DNA of 64,000 nt from Glebionis coronaria (GCA_025667525.1 CM046878.1:76239696-76303695); one strand, 5' to 3'; shown: positions 13,301-25,358, counted from the stretch's first letter. Numbers and translations: made by a program. Notes: generated by a model from the letters alone, not told the origin.

Positions 13301-16300
13301 TTCTTAAATATAGTACTAGTACTTTCTTTTAATAAAATGTGCTTTAGATAGATATTATGGGTTTATTTTGTGTTTATAATTGTTGTTATAATCATGACAA
13401 CAGGTGGGGCCAAGTTTTTATATTAGATGCTCTTTCCAAGTACAAGGCAGCTGATGCTCGTGAAGCTGAAAATATTGTAGAGAGAGTCACTCCCAGGCTA
13501 CAGCATGCAAATTGTGCTGTTGTTCTTTCAGCTGTAAAGGTGGGTTAGGTTGTTCTTTTCTTATGTATTTGTCGGTTTGTCCTATAGTCGTTTTTTTATT
13601 TTTCTGATCTTATTTATTTTCTTAATAGATGATTCTTCAACAAATGGAGCTCATCACCAGTCCTGATGTTATTCGGAACCTGTGCAAGAAAATGGCTCCT
13701 CCTCTTGTAACCTTACTTTCTGCAGAACCTGAGATACAATATGTTGCATTAAGGAATATCAACCTTATCGTACAAAGGCGTCCTACAATCCTTGCTCATG
13801 AAATCAAGGTATCATGGTTTAGCGATTTGCTTCTTTTGGCCAGTTTTCATAGTAAGATAAATTTTCTAAATCACTCCCTACTTTCCAGGTGTTCTTCTGC
13901 AAGTACAACGATCCAATTTATGTGAAAATGGAGAAGCTAGAGATCATGATAAAGCTTGCTTCAGATAGAAATATTGACCAGGTAACTAGTGTGCTCTATA
14001 AGCTAATTTTCCCTTTAAGTTAGAATGTTTATCTTTATTCAGTGGATCTTGTTCTGCAGGTATTGTTGGAGTTTAAAGAGTATGCTACAGAAGTTGATGT
14101 AGATTTTGTCAGAAAGGCTGTTCGTGCTATTGGGCGTTGTGCTATCAAGTTAGAGAGAGCAGCTGAACGGTGCATTAGTGTTCTTCTAGAGCTGATCAAG
14201 ATTAAAGTAAATTATGTCGTTCAAGAAGCTATAATAGTCATTAAGGATATCTTTAGAAGATACCCTAACACGTAAGTTTTTGTTGCACTAATTGTTAAGC
14301 AGCTAATGCAATCACGCTGTTCTATAAATAGATTTGTTCTTGACACTGTCTTTTAAAATTTCACCTCAGTTATGAATCGATCATTGCCACTCTGTGTGAA
14401 AGTTTGGACACTTTGGACGAGCCCGAGGCCAAGGTATTGCGGAATTGTGGAGTTCTGTTTTTTTGTGGAAACCTTACTAGCTTATAACTGAACGACTTTT
14501 TAACAGGCGTCTATGATTTGGATAATTGGTGAATATGCTGAAAGAATTGATAATGCCGATGAACTTCTCGAAAGCTTTCTGGAGACTTTCCCTGAAGAAC
14601 CTGCACAAGTTCAATTGCAGCTATTGACAGCCACAGTCAAACTTTTCCTGAAAAAGCCAACTGAAGGACCACAGCAGATGATTCAGGTAAAATTGTTAAA
14701 TATAAAGTTGTGTCGATATTTTAAATTGCAAACACTTGGTTAAGATCACAACCAGATCTCTATTTTGTAGACTCGTCTTATAATGACGACAAGCTTGACT
14801 ATTTTACTATTCTTAAATTTCTTTCACCAAGTTTGACTATTTTACTGTGACCACGTATACCTAGATTTTCATGCATGAACTTTTTGTAGGGAGCTAATCT
14901 ACCTAGCTTATAAAGTGGCATATTTTGTTTGAATGACTCGTTATGCAATCAATATCTAGCACATCTGATTTTCTATAGTATGAAAGCAATATTTGCATAT
15001 GTCCATAATGAAGAAAGTTATGCTAATTGTTTTTACTTGCAAGCAAGTTTCACTTCACGGTATCTGTGTTAATTATTAATGTTCAAACTTCTATATAAAG
15101 TGAACCCACTTCATAATATATTGTTGTCTTTATAGGTCGTTTTGAATAACGCCACTGTGGAGACTGATAACCCAGATCTCCGTGACCGTGCTTACATATA
15201 TTGGCGTCTTCTTTCAACCGATCCCGAGGTTCGTAATCATCCCTTCAAAATTTTATTTACTTTTAGGCCTCTCTTTTCTGATTACCTGCATTGAATATAT
15301 TAGGCTGCTAAAGATGTCGTTTTAGCTGAGAAGCCGGTAATCAGTGATGATTCGAATCAATTGGATTCATCCCTCCTGGATGAGCTTCTTGCAAACATTG
15401 CTACCATATCCTCTGTATACCACAAACCCCCTGAGACATTCATAACCCGTGTGAAAACTGTTCAAACAACAGAAGAAGAGTTTCCCGATGGTATTGAAGG
15501 AGGGTATCCTGAAACATCCTCTTCACTGGTTGCTGATAATGGTGCATCACCACCACCTTCTTCATCCAATTATGCTGCAGCTAGGCAGCCGCCTGCTGCT
15601 CCTGCTCCTGCTCCCGTGCCAGATTTACTTGATCTTATGGGTCTTGATGGCGGTGATGATAATAATGCTATTGTCTCAGCTGATCAGCCTACAACCGCTG
15701 CAGGGTAAGTTTCACAAACTTGGAAATAATTGTCATCGGCATGTCAAGTAAACTTAGCATTAATTTTGATGTGGCTAAATGGGCGGGTCAGAAGGTTGGT
15801 AACCTAATTTATTTTTGTGCTGGCTGACGCGAGTTCGAATAGTTAACCCGAAACACCTTTTCCTTTCTTTTCTAATACAGTAAATAATAATTGTTTTAAA
15901 CACAAACTGAATAATCATTAAATTTCAACAAAAACAATTGTAGAAAAAATTGAATTAGGAGGTTTCGTGACTTCATGATGCATGTTGCAATGTCGGGCAA
16001 CTTACTTTTTACCCGTTATTTAAAGTTTACTGGTTTGACCCACAGTGTTGAAAATAACTCACACACACCTGTTTATAAAGACATTGTTTTTAATTGCCAC
16101 CTATACACAATTTTATTTGCGTGAAATCACTAACAGTTTTTCTACCTTCCCAGGCCTCCTCTGCCAGTTCTATTACCAGCAGCAAGCGGTCAAGGTCTAG
16201 AAATTAGTGGGCAAATGGTAAGGAGGGATGGTCAGATATTTTACAGTATAATGTTCGAGAACAACACAAATATCCCACTGGATGGATTCATGATTCAATT

Positions 16301-17419
16301 CAACAAGAATACATTCGGTCTTGCAGCTGGTGGACCACTTCAGGTAACTTACTCCTCTGAATAAAACTGCCTGCACCGTTTTGTTATCTTCGGAGTAACC
16401 GTATATTTTTAATCAGGTCCCAGAAGTTCAACCTGGAACATCAGCAAGAACTCTTTTGCCTATGGTCCTGTTCCAGAATATAGCACCAGGTCCACCAAAC
16501 TCGAATTTGCAGATTGCAGTTAAAAACAATCAACAGCCTGTATGGTACTTCACTGATAAATTATCGTTGCTTGCGTTGCTTACCGAGGATGGAAGAATGG
16601 AACGCCCTACCTTCCTTGAGGTAACGGAACCTTTTCATATCATATATGTGTGAAAAATTCTGGGTAATATCTGAAATTTGAAATAATACATTAGTTTCGA
16701 GTTAATAGGTATTTTTTGCTAAACATTTAGGGGTCAAGTTAAGAGTCGTGGATAAACAGGTTCGTGCGGGGTACTGCAAAACTGATTTTGTAATGTTAAA
16801 CAATTTTTTCTATGTACCTTTCAACAAACATATGAGACTGCAACTCTAATTTATGAAGAAGCTTCTCGGACGAAAATGTCAATTTCAGTCATTTTTTTCT
16901 TTTAAATTCCTAACCAATTCAAATTTGTCAAACACTCGAACATTGGATTATTAAATTTCTAAACAGCTTAAACACACCCAAAGAATGTCCTTTCATGAAA
17001 TCATTATAGTTAAGTCTTGACATTTTGACATTCTGACATTCTTATTACAGACGTTTTCATGAAATCATTATAATTATCTGACTTTATTATCAAGTCTGAC
17101 ATTTTGACATTCATTACAGACGTGGAAGTCATTACCCGACTCCAACGAGGTATCAAAGGAGATTCCAGGTGTGGTGATAAGCAATATGGATGCAACCATA
17201 GAGCAGTTGGCTTCATCCAACATGTTCTTCGTTGCCAAACGTAAGAACGCGAATCAAGAGGTTTTATATCTTTCCGCCAAAATCCCTAAAGGGACCCCGC
17301 TCTTGATTGAACTTACAGGAGTCATCGGTGTCCCTGGACTCAAGTGTGCCATCAAAACTCCAAGCCCTGAAATGGGTCCATTGTTTTTTGAAGGCCTTGA
17401 AGCTCTCCTCAGAGGTTAA
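10332..17419 (+). CDS. BETAC-AD: Beta-adaptin-like protein (large subunit of AP-1/AP-2 clathrin adaptor), 15 exons
   Basis: Exons: 10332-10418, 11618-11815, 12814-12927, 13040-13290, 13404-13539, 13629-13808, 13889-13981, 14060-14271, 14370-14433, 14507-14686, 15136-15228, 15304-15704, 16154-16343, 16417-16620, 17120-17419. All introns are GT-AG and phases join cleanly to 900 codons, the length of plant beta-adaptins (about 890-900). The start [20 protein letters not shown] and end match Arabidopsis beta-adaptin B/C. Residues 1 to about 580 are the alpha-helical HEAT/armadillo trunk. About 580-670 is a Pro/Ala-rich hinge with a clathrin-box-like LLDLM at about 644-648. About 671-900 is the appendage (ear) that recruits accessory proteins. 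The protein links cargo and membranes to clathrin at the trans-Golgi network and plasma membrane. No frameshift or premature stop is present. Confidence 0.97.
11105..11285. other. Possible decayed transposable-element fragment in adaptin intron 1
   Basis: Intron 1 (10419-11617) contains a G-rich start (aggggtggagttaag near 11107) and a C-rich end (ctgcccccctcag near 11270). This resembles the ends of common decayed plant inserts. No target-site duplication is confirmed. Confidence 0.3.
16991..17122 (+). repeat. Tandem duplication covering the last splice acceptor of the adaptin gene
   Basis: Copy 1 (16991-17054) and copy 2 (17055-17122) both begin tttcatgaaatcattata and both end attacagacgt. 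The genuine acceptor is at the end of copy 2 (exon from 17120). Copy 1 carries the same acceptor at 17049-17050. Confidence 0.88.
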
Positions 17420-17995
17420 TTTATTATGTTGCCTTTTTTGTACAACATGAAAACGACAAATATTAGTTAATCTTGATTTATTTGCGGCTCTAGTTGTTTT
17501 AATTGAATTTATTATAGGAGTGTTTATTTTCATGGAATTTGGCTTTTAAGCTGTTGTATCGCCTTTTTTCTGTTACCAACTATTGTTTTTGTAAAGATAT
17601 TAAAAGACATAGTTTGGATTGGAATTATAAGTGTAACTTCGGAAAAATCATGAAAATGTTTCAAATCTTTCTTGAAGCTCATATCGTTAGTGTTTGTTTG
17701 TAGTCCTAGACTCCTAGTAAACGTGTTTAACTTTATAGTTAGAATAGCATAGATAAAAGATGCTTATATATCATTCAACATTGATGCGATATCGATAGTA
17801 TTCAAGTCTATACATAGACTGGACCCATAGAATGATATTACAGGGCAAAAGATTAAGCATATGGTATCTATTTGCTCGACTGAATAAGCTTTTCTATCTC
17901 TTGGGGTTACTTGGTGCGTAAGTAGCTAAATCGGTTAGCATAAACTAGACAATGTGTACAACTAGATTATATAAGCAAAGCGCATATGGATCTTT
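17420..17995. other. Convergent intergenic spacer holding both 3' UTRs
   Basis: This 576 bp AT-rich spacer separates the adaptin stop (plus) from the AFR-like stop (minus). It has no ORF or repeat. Both transcripts must terminate here, so 3' ends may overlap. Confidence 0.6.
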
Positions 17996-19420
17996 TCAAT
18001 TTCTGTCCCTGTGTGTTCTTCCGGATCTCTTTCTTTTGGCAGCATGAATGAATTCCATTATGACCTCCGGTTCACTCACTTTCTGTTGCATGCAAAAAGA
18101 AATGTATATCAGCTTCATAATCACGATAAAACGAAACCGTGTGTTTTGTGTGTTAGTCTGTGTGTGAGTTACCTGTGAAGCAAAATGCTTCTGGATGGCG
18201 GTAACCAGATGTTCCTTTGTAGGAATAGTATGAATATTTCCCTGAAACGTGAAATAAGTACCAAGATGAGTTGGTGATTCTTTTAGCAATCAAGGGAACT
18301 TGAGTTGTGTGCGCTTGTGTTGGAGCGGATTGTATCTGACTTACAAGGTTGAAGGTACTATAGTATCGCCAGAGCGTGTTGGTTCCAAGCTTTGTGAAGT
18401 TGACTTTCTGCTCAACCACACAAAAGAACCAAGGATTTTAAACAAATGCATATGCAAGATTGATCCAATAACTGATCATATGAGAGCTAAAATTGTATAT
18501 GTTTGACCTCAAAAGTCAAATGTGCATCTTTATTGTGTTGCTTGTCAGATAAGCGTATTTACAAGTGTGAGTTTCCACTTACCGAATAACATGGATAGAT
18601 ATTTGATTGAGCTTCTTTTCGAAGACTACGATTCATAGGTCTCGTTGAGAGGGATGCACCCCATGGTCGTGTGTACCGAACCCTGGGCTTCCTTGGGTTG
18701 TTGAACTCCATAGGAGCGGCTGCCAAGAAAAAACATTGATAAAGTTAAGGCTGATCAATGTCTATAGATTGAGGAATTTTCTGAACAAACTTACCGAAGA
18801 AGTTGTCCTTTTCACCAGTATCAGAGCAACAGCTAGAATGACCGAAGTCAACCTCACCATCTTCTTCTTGACCCGTGGGGGGTTCAAGAACACTCAAAGC
18901 ATTCCTTTGCAGCTTCACTTCTATTCCATTCTTCAAAACCTAAAAAACAATTGACCCATACGCCATATTAGAAAGTAAACTTGCGTAGAATGTAGATGCA
19001 TACGAATTATGGTTATTCATTTACATTGTTTACAACAAAAGTTTTGGTATCTAGACTTTCATAAACAGCCCCATTTTGGTGACCCGAAAACATTGATTTT
19101 CAAGTCTGTTCCCGTGAAAAAGTTGAATGGAAGTTATGAATCTAGGATTTGTGTTTGTTTATCTTATCAAAATATGCAAACTAATATCATATATGGAAAA
19201 TGAACTAAAAAACGAGTAAGGAAAATACCAGCCAATGCCAGCCACCAAGACCAACAGCCTTCATGACGACACCTTGAAGACCGACCAAAACAGACTTTGT
19301 TCTGTTGTTTCCTGTCACGACAACTTTCGTATGCCTTGGAAGAAGTGAAAGCTCCTCATCACCACTGTCATCTCGTAAATGTGAGAAGAGTTTCGAAGAA
19401 TACAGCTCCGTTTCCATCAT
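17996..19420 (-). CDS. SAP30/AFR-like Sin3-HDAC complex subunit, 6 exons
   Basis: Minus-strand exons: 19420-19229, 18939-18795, 18719-18583, 18407-18345, 18241-18173, 18082-17996. All are GT-AG with consistent phase, giving 230 codons. The N-terminus (SLLPRHTKVVVTGNNRTKSV ... GLGGWHWL) and C-terminus (LWRYYSTFNL, IPTKEHLVTAIQKHF, EFIHAAKRKR) match plant SAP30 FUNCTION-RELATED (AFR1/AFR2-like) proteins; the C-terminus corresponds to the SAP30 Sin3-binding domain. Such proteins bridge Sin3-type scaffolds to histone deacetylases in the nucleus, and in Arabidopsis affect flowering through FT. The final RKR-rich tail could aid nuclear localisation. Two adjacent ATGs (19420, 19417) and a further in-frame ATG at 19441 leave the exact start open. 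Exon 4 has a tandem gagcag acceptor. Confidence 0.9.
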
Positions 19421-21725
19421 TCTTCTTAATTCTATCTTCAAATATCTAACGCCAAGATATCTTCAGCTAGCGAACATAAAGAGCTCTCTTTTCTAACCAC
19501 AACTTGATCTAAAATCTGATTTTTACACAAGAAGAAAACAACATTACCAAATATGTATAACTTCACATTCATGACCAAATTTTCAAAAGCTATTCTAAAA
19601 CTATTAAGCTAATGAACAAAAGCCTAAGTTCAAATTACACACTTTTGGGTCGAAAATTTAGCATATTGAATCAAGGATTGACTTTTAGAACCTTCATACT
19701 TATATTTTAGAAACAAAAAAAAGATGTTACATACATGCAAAAGTAACATTAAAGCTTGCAAGAATAATCAAACTTTGGACAAAAAGTGCCACCAACAAGC
19801 TCTTTTTTTCACTTTTTTTACACTTTGGAAGTTAGCTTAAGCTTGTTTATTCCATACTTAACAAAAAGAGATGGTTACTTTGCACCAAAAAGCCAAATAT
19901 AAGCTTATAACATTTCAAATAGTCAATCACCATAACTTAAAACATCTACTAAGCTCCAATAGTTTAAACCTAAACAAAAATTATACACTTACACATAAAG
20001 AAGTTAGTTAGATCCTTTTAAGATAAAACCATTTTTGAAATTGTCAGTGTGTGTTTTATGGTAAAAAAAATTTGAAATTTTTATAAAAAGTGACAGGATA
20101 CAAATTAAGCTAAGGGAATGTTGAATGCAAGATGACCCACAATACTAAACTCCATACCCATTCACAGGCTCTGTATGGTAGCAATAAATGAATTAAACAT
20201 GTACACTTTACTTATATTAAATGAACCCTCTTTTATTACATGCCATGATACCAACACTTGTTGTGATTTTGTAAAAAGCAAGAACAAAAAACTAAAATAT
20301 GTCATTTTTAGTGATTCTTGGTTTCTTGCCTATGGTTTCCTTGTCACAAATAGTCCAAAATTAGCATTTTATCCTTTGGCATGTTACTTTCTTTTTACAA
20401 TTTTTTTAACTATCTTTGTACTAAGTTAATTAGGGATTAAGGAGCACCCAATACCAAATTACCAACCAACTTAGACAATAAACTCCATCACTAAAATGTA
20501 TCAGGCTTAAACACAAATATAATATCACACACATATAGAATATAACACTCGACGAACCGGTCTTCCCCAAGACAGAGTTCTTCAATTTTTCGCGTGCTAT
20601 TTGAGTGAGTGTACTAAGACAACAAGCGTCCTTGTTGCCAACAAGGACGAAGGCGCGTCTTATTTGCAACACCTCGTTAAAAATTCTGAGTCCACCTATG
20701 ATTATGGGTGGTCTAACTATATTTTCTTTTAATTAGATTTATTTAAATTCTAACCGATCAAAATATTTAACATGTTAAAAATAAATATTTATTAGTAAAC
20801 AATGTATTCATTCTACTTAAATTGTGCAATTTGAATGTGTACATTTGATTTGTGAGAGGGTGTTTTGGATTGATATTTAGACAAACTATTGCATCTTGAT
20901 CAAAAAGATTAATAAAATAGTTAACCTAAACAACCTTAAAACAAAATTATAAAATCAAATAACTCACAAAAGCTTATAACATATATATGCACCAATCTAA
21001 CATGCAAACTAAACCATATAAAAACATCAAAACATTCACACACTGCATCAAGATTCATTCAACATATTACTACTAAGCTTAAACTAATATATAACACACT
21101 AATGGGCATTTGTTTAAACTTATTTGTGAGCTTATAAGCTTATTTGGTTCTGTCATATATTTAATAGGCTCAAACTTTCCGGTTTATATAAGTTTATTAT
21201 GTCATGATAATGCGTAAAGTAAGCTTAACCAAATAAAACAAAAACAATGTATCATTTACCTGCAACAATTATACTTCGACTTGAGCAAAATCTTGAAAAT
21301 TTTGTGGTTATAAAGCTTCAAACTTTGTGATTGAAAAATGTATGAAAATTTTGCTAGAGAGAGAAAGAGATATGTACACACAGTAAATGCATATACCAAC
21401 TGCTACTATTGGAATGACCTGCAAATGAATAATAAGACACAAACACAAAACATAAACACACACAACACACCTTACTATGTGTGTACGGTCTTACCATAAC
21501 TACTATGTTTGTTGACCGGTTTTACCTCTTGTTACCGGTTGTTTTTTTTTTAACTATTTACACTTTAATAATTCATGTGTTTAAATTTTATATTTTTCCT
21601 CAAAAATAGTACTAGCACCAATAGCGACAAGCACTAACACAATCGTATACTATGTTTTGATAAAGTAACATAGTTGTAATTTTAAGTGTAAATGCTAAGT
21701 AGTTGCTAATTAATACTCTTTCCGG
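19421..21725. other. AT-rich intergenic region upstream of the AFR-like gene
   Basis: This should hold the AFR-like promoter and 5' UTR, but no transcription start can be fixed. A conserved-looking stretch near 20556-20672 reads openly on the minus strand; I do not recognise it and do not call a gene. The rest is A/T-rich with no repeat structure I can define. Confidence 0.5.
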
Positions 21726-22065
21726 TAAGGATGAGTATTTAGACTCGACTTTCGAAACTGAATCGTAACTGTTTTAGAATCGTACCGATTTTTAGTACCT
21801 GAATTTTGTTCGATACAATATCGGAACTATAAAACAAAGAAAAAAAAATTTGGGACCAATAATTTGGTACGAGAACGAAAATTCTCAGAAAAAATGGGAA
21901 AAACTCGATTTCCCGGTACCGGTACCAATACCCGTACCGGTACCGGTACAGATATCTGAATCTCATTTGGTACGGTACCGGTACCACTAATTTATGCTCG
22001 AGAAAAAATCAGTACCACTAAATCGATACAGGATCAGTACGAAATTGGTACCGTGCTCATCCCTG
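21726..22065. mobile_element. hAT-type MITE, 340 bp, rich in GGTACC palindromes
   Basis: The ends are TAAGGATGAG and CTCATCCCTG, terminal inverted repeats with two mismatches. They are flanked by 8 bp duplications ctttccgg (21718-21725) and ctttccag (22066-22073), one mismatch. An 8 bp duplication with CAGGGATGAG-like ends is typical of hAT elements. The interior has runs of ggtaccggtacc (21913-21995). There is no coding capacity. Confidence 0.82.
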
Positions 22066-22120
22066 CTTTCCAGTAACATTTTGACTTGTGTCTAGAAAAA
22101 ATAAGAATGTTAGTTGTTTG

Positions 22121-22508
22121 TAGGGGTGTCATGGCAAAATGGGCGGGCACGGGTGGCGGGCTAAACGGACAACGGGTAAAACGGGCGGGGATAAACGGGC
22201 ACGGGCTAAACGGACACGGGCGAAACGGGCGGGCTAAACGGCCGTAAACTAAAAAAAGAAAAAAAAAACATATAAAATAAAAAATAAAAATACTTGTTTG
22301 AAAGCCGGGATAAAAGATTTAATAAAAATATTCGTCGAGTATACTAATTTGTATTTTACAAGTGCGCCTGTTAAGCCCATTTAGTTTTTTACATATGCGC
22401 CCGTTTCGCCCATTCATTATAAAGAATGGGCAAAAAGTGCCCATCCATATTTGAAAATGGGCAAAAAGTACCCATATGTATCAAAATGGGCAAGATTTGT
22501 CACCTCTA
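22121..22508. mobile_element. hAT-like non-autonomous element with ACGGGC repeats
   Basis: The left end TAGGGGTGTCATGGC and the right end GTCACCTCTA are imperfect inverted repeats with hAT-like termini. The interior has repeated aaacgggcggg units on the left and tgggcaaaaagt units on the right. No convincing 8 bp target duplication is seen, so the boundaries are tentative. Confidence 0.5.
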
Positions 22509-23039
22509 GTGTCAATAATTTCTATCTTACCTGATCTGCGTCTATTCGAGTCGAGTTATTTGGATTCAAATAACTCAGATCAACTTGATTAATCCGAATT
22601 CAAAATCGAATCGAGTATCATGTATAAATTTTTTGTCTGACTTTAGTCCAGGTCAATCCGATTGACCCAAGTAATATTTAAAAAAAAAAATTATATAAAT
22701 ACTATTTAAAAAGAGTAAAAAGGTTTTTTTTTTTTTTCTTCTTTTTTTACCTATATTCGAATTGATTCGACCCGAGTAGAATCGAATCCGACTAACTCAA
22801 GTTTAAATAAAATTAAATTTAAGTAAATTATTTTTAGTCTCAAGTCGAAGTGCACCCAACCCAAATAACCCAAACTCTATCAACCTGATACAATTCCCAC
22901 ACCTTAGTTGCCGCAAACAAGCATTGCACACACAATGATTACTTGTAGTTGTATGTCAAGTGTTCAAATTTATATCTCAGCCGATTAAAATACTTTTAGA
23001 AGTTTAACATTGCCTTGTTTTTTTATGCCACGGTACAAT
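22509..23039. repeat. Low-complexity cgagtcgagt-like and homopolymer-rich DNA
   Basis: Degenerate repeats of ttcgagtcgagtt and cgaattgattcgacc are mixed with poly-A (about 22680) and poly-T (about 22726-22738) tracts. It looks like one or more old decayed insertions. No gene is seen. Confidence 0.4.
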
Positions 23040-23513
23040 TAGGGTGTAAACGACTCGAGTCGAGCCGGATATTATCAAGCTTGAGCTCGACTCGAATATA
23101 AAACTTTGAGCTCGAAACTCGGTTCGAGCTCGACTCGAATATAAAATCTCGAGCTCAAAACTTGGCTCGAGCTCGACCGAGCTTTATATTTTGAGCTCGA
23201 GCTCGGCTCGTCATATAAAACTCGAGCTCGAAATTCGACTCGAGCTCGATTATTTTCAAATGTCATACTTGAATTCGATAAATACTCGATATATCAAGCT
23301 CGACTCGACTCGATTTATCTATATAAAAAAGTAAAAAGTAATTTAATTAAAGCTCGGTAAGGCTCGCGAGCTTCTCGAGCCGAGTATATTAGAGCTTGAA
23401 CTCGACTCGAATATATACTCGAGTAGCTCGAACTCGAGCTCGACTCGATTTCGAATAGTTTACGAGTCGATCTCGAATAACTCAAGAACTGTCTCAGCTC
23501 ATTTACACCCGTA
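23040..23513. mobile_element. hAT-like non-autonomous element rich in CTCGAGCTCG
   Basis: The ends TAGGGTGTAAACGA and the complement of TACGGGTGTAAATGA form terminal inverted repeats. The flanking octamers ggtacaat (23032-23039) and agtataat (23514-23521) match at 6 of 8 positions. The interior is dominated by ctcgagctcg and ctcgactcgaatat units, which are strongly self-complementary. An open frame on the minus strand is only a by-product of the repeats. Confidence 0.65.
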
Positions 23514-24292
23514 AGTATAATGTAACTTAGAATCAGATTTTTTACAACATTTTAAACGAGTGTTAGCGCATTACATTGTATTAAGTTTTGAATTAAAGGA
23601 AAGGTTTATTCATTTTTTAATTTTGTATTAACTTTTGTTTTTGTTATAAATACAAACGTCAAATATAACTTTAATCAAATGTAATAAAAGACACAAAATA
23701 CGCATATTACAATAACGAAATTGTCTTTTCCGGTTAAGACACCGAATAGATGTGACTCAAAAGGTGACATTAACCGAAAGGTACCCTATAAACACTCATG
23801 TTGTTAATGACTTTTATTACTAAAAACTAAAAGAACAGAAAAAAAAACTGTTATTCAAAAATCACCTCAATGCAAAATGAAAGAATGAAGTAATTGTTAC
23901 TACTTCTTTTTCTCAAAATTACTATTCTTTTAAAAAAAACACAATATTTAAAAAAACCACATTTATTACAATATATTTCTTTTTTTTACAATATTTCGTT
24001 TTTTTGTGTTTTGATATAATGATGGTTTTCAAAACTCACACTTGAGTTACAAACTCATGTGTGCGTTGCCACCTCGAAGGCTATACTCACGCGTGTGTTG
24101 TCCCAAACAGGTGGGATACTCAGTTCCGTGAGTTACAAATTGTTACTCTCGTTTTTAATAAACTAAACGTTATTTTACATTCAATCTTTAAAAAAAATTC
24201 TCCTTTCTTTCTTATAAATATCACATTATCCCATTTACTATCTACCAATAATTCTTAACTTTCAATATATTCACACACAACTTCAAAATCAA
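23514..24292. other. AT-rich intergenic DNA with a promoter-like end
   Basis: There is no gene. Near the right end, tataaata at about 24213, a CA-rich leader and an ATG at 24293 resemble a small plant promoter and 5' UTR. The rest is simple A/T-rich sequence. Confidence 0.45.
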
Positions 24293-24472
24293 ATGGCGTG
24301 CTCCCTTTCACAAATCGTTGATGAGATCAGAATTATGTTTCAGAAACAAATCAAAAAAGAAAAACGTCGTAAGCTTAAATTTATGACGTTAGCCTATGAT
24401 TTCGATGATGCAAGTGATGCTAAAATTAAATTGCGCATAGTATATGAGAATTGCCGTGATATTTCGCCATAA
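24293..24472 (+). CDS. Small unassigned ORF, 59 codons
   Basis: It begins MACSLSQIVDEIRIMFQKQI and ends in a TAA at 24470-24472. A TATA-like box lies about 80 bp upstream, with a CA-rich leader before the ATG. The product is lysine/arginine-rich in the middle, then acidic. I do not recognise the family. It may be the first part of a longer broken gene that includes the fragment at 24700. Confidence 0.4.
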   Translation: MACSLSQIVDEIRIMFQKQIKKEKRRKLKFMTLAYDFDDASDAKIKLRIVYENCRDISP

Positions 24473-24699
24473 AAACTTGTTTTGAATGACACGTTTCTCA
24501 AAAAAAGAATCTAACAATGATTTCGACATACAAAGGACCTTGTTTAGAAAGACGACAAAAATGAAGAATTAAATTCAAAGTAAAATTGAATGGCTAAATA
24601 ACATCCCACAAAAATGAAGAAATTCCGCCCCAAACTTATATCGGTTCTTCATCACAACAACACACATGTCAATATGTTTCTCCTGATCTGCCCTATCCA

Positions 24700-24929
24700 A
24701 TGGTAAACGACTCAAATAGATATCTTACTGACATGGAGCTACATCAGCTATACATAAATGAACAAGTATTGAGAGAAACAATGAAACAAGAGCTAGCGCA
24801 CAAAAGGAGTGGGAGGAGAAAGTTAGAGTTAAAGAAGCAAAACAAAAGCTATTTTGATCAGAATTCTTTTATGGGGAGTTATCAGATTCGAATCTGGGAA
24901 GGACTAATCGTATTACGTATTTGTTTTTT
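24700..24929 (+). pseudogene. Charged-helix protein fragment interrupted by element A
   Basis: The frame reads TDMELHQLYINEQVLRETMK followed by a basic helical stretch, and runs into the start of element A's LTR at 24930. The style recalls repeated charged-helix proteins common in Asteraceae genomes, but I cannot name the family. Its 3' part is displaced beyond the retrotransposon stack, outside the window. Confidence 0.45.
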
Positions 24930-25345
24930 TGTTGAAAGTATTGATCTTAATCCTAGTTTGAAGGAAGTTTGTTTTGTTTGTTATTGTATGCAGGGACTAA
25001 GTTGTAACTGCAAGAAAGATGAAGGGCCATTATGTCAAGATAAGGAAAGCTGAAGGGCTACATGTGCCAAAGTGGAAAAGCTGTTGGAGTGGAGTATATA
25101 AGTTGGTCAAACCCCAGCTCACCTTCATAACTTGCGATCATAATCTCTCTCTCGTTTTTTACACATAGTTAATCTGTTCTTGGTGATTGAGATCATATTG
25201 ATCTTTATAATCTTGTTTTTCTCTTTTCTGCTTTGTAAAACTATTATCAAATTAGATAATAGATCCACACCAGCTTCATTCTGTGGTGGATTGTTTTTAG
25301 TAAAGTTGATTTGAGAATCATACTTGAGTTTTATAAATCTTAACA
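24930..25345 (+). repeat. 5' LTR of element A
   Basis: 416 bp from TGTTGAAAG to CTTAACA, followed at once by the primer binding site. A TATA box (tatataa) lies at about 25095-25101. Confidence 0.85.
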
Positions 25346-25358
25346 TGGTATCAGAGCC
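25346..25358 (+). other. Primer binding site of element A
   Basis: tggtatcagagcc, matching the complement of the initiator tRNA-Met 3' end, directly adjoining the LTR. Confidence 0.93.

Noticed and set aside
20430..20672. Minus-strand open frame with a conserved-looking N-terminal stretch
   Set aside because: I could not link it to any family or to splice structure; chance or a decayed fragment cannot be excluded.
23075..23266. Minus-strand open frame of 63 codons
   Set aside because: It is a translation of the ctcgagctcg repeat, not a gene.
22121..23513. CRISPR-like repeat spacing
   Set aside because: The repeats are degenerate, self-complementary and without unique spacers, in plant nuclear DNA.
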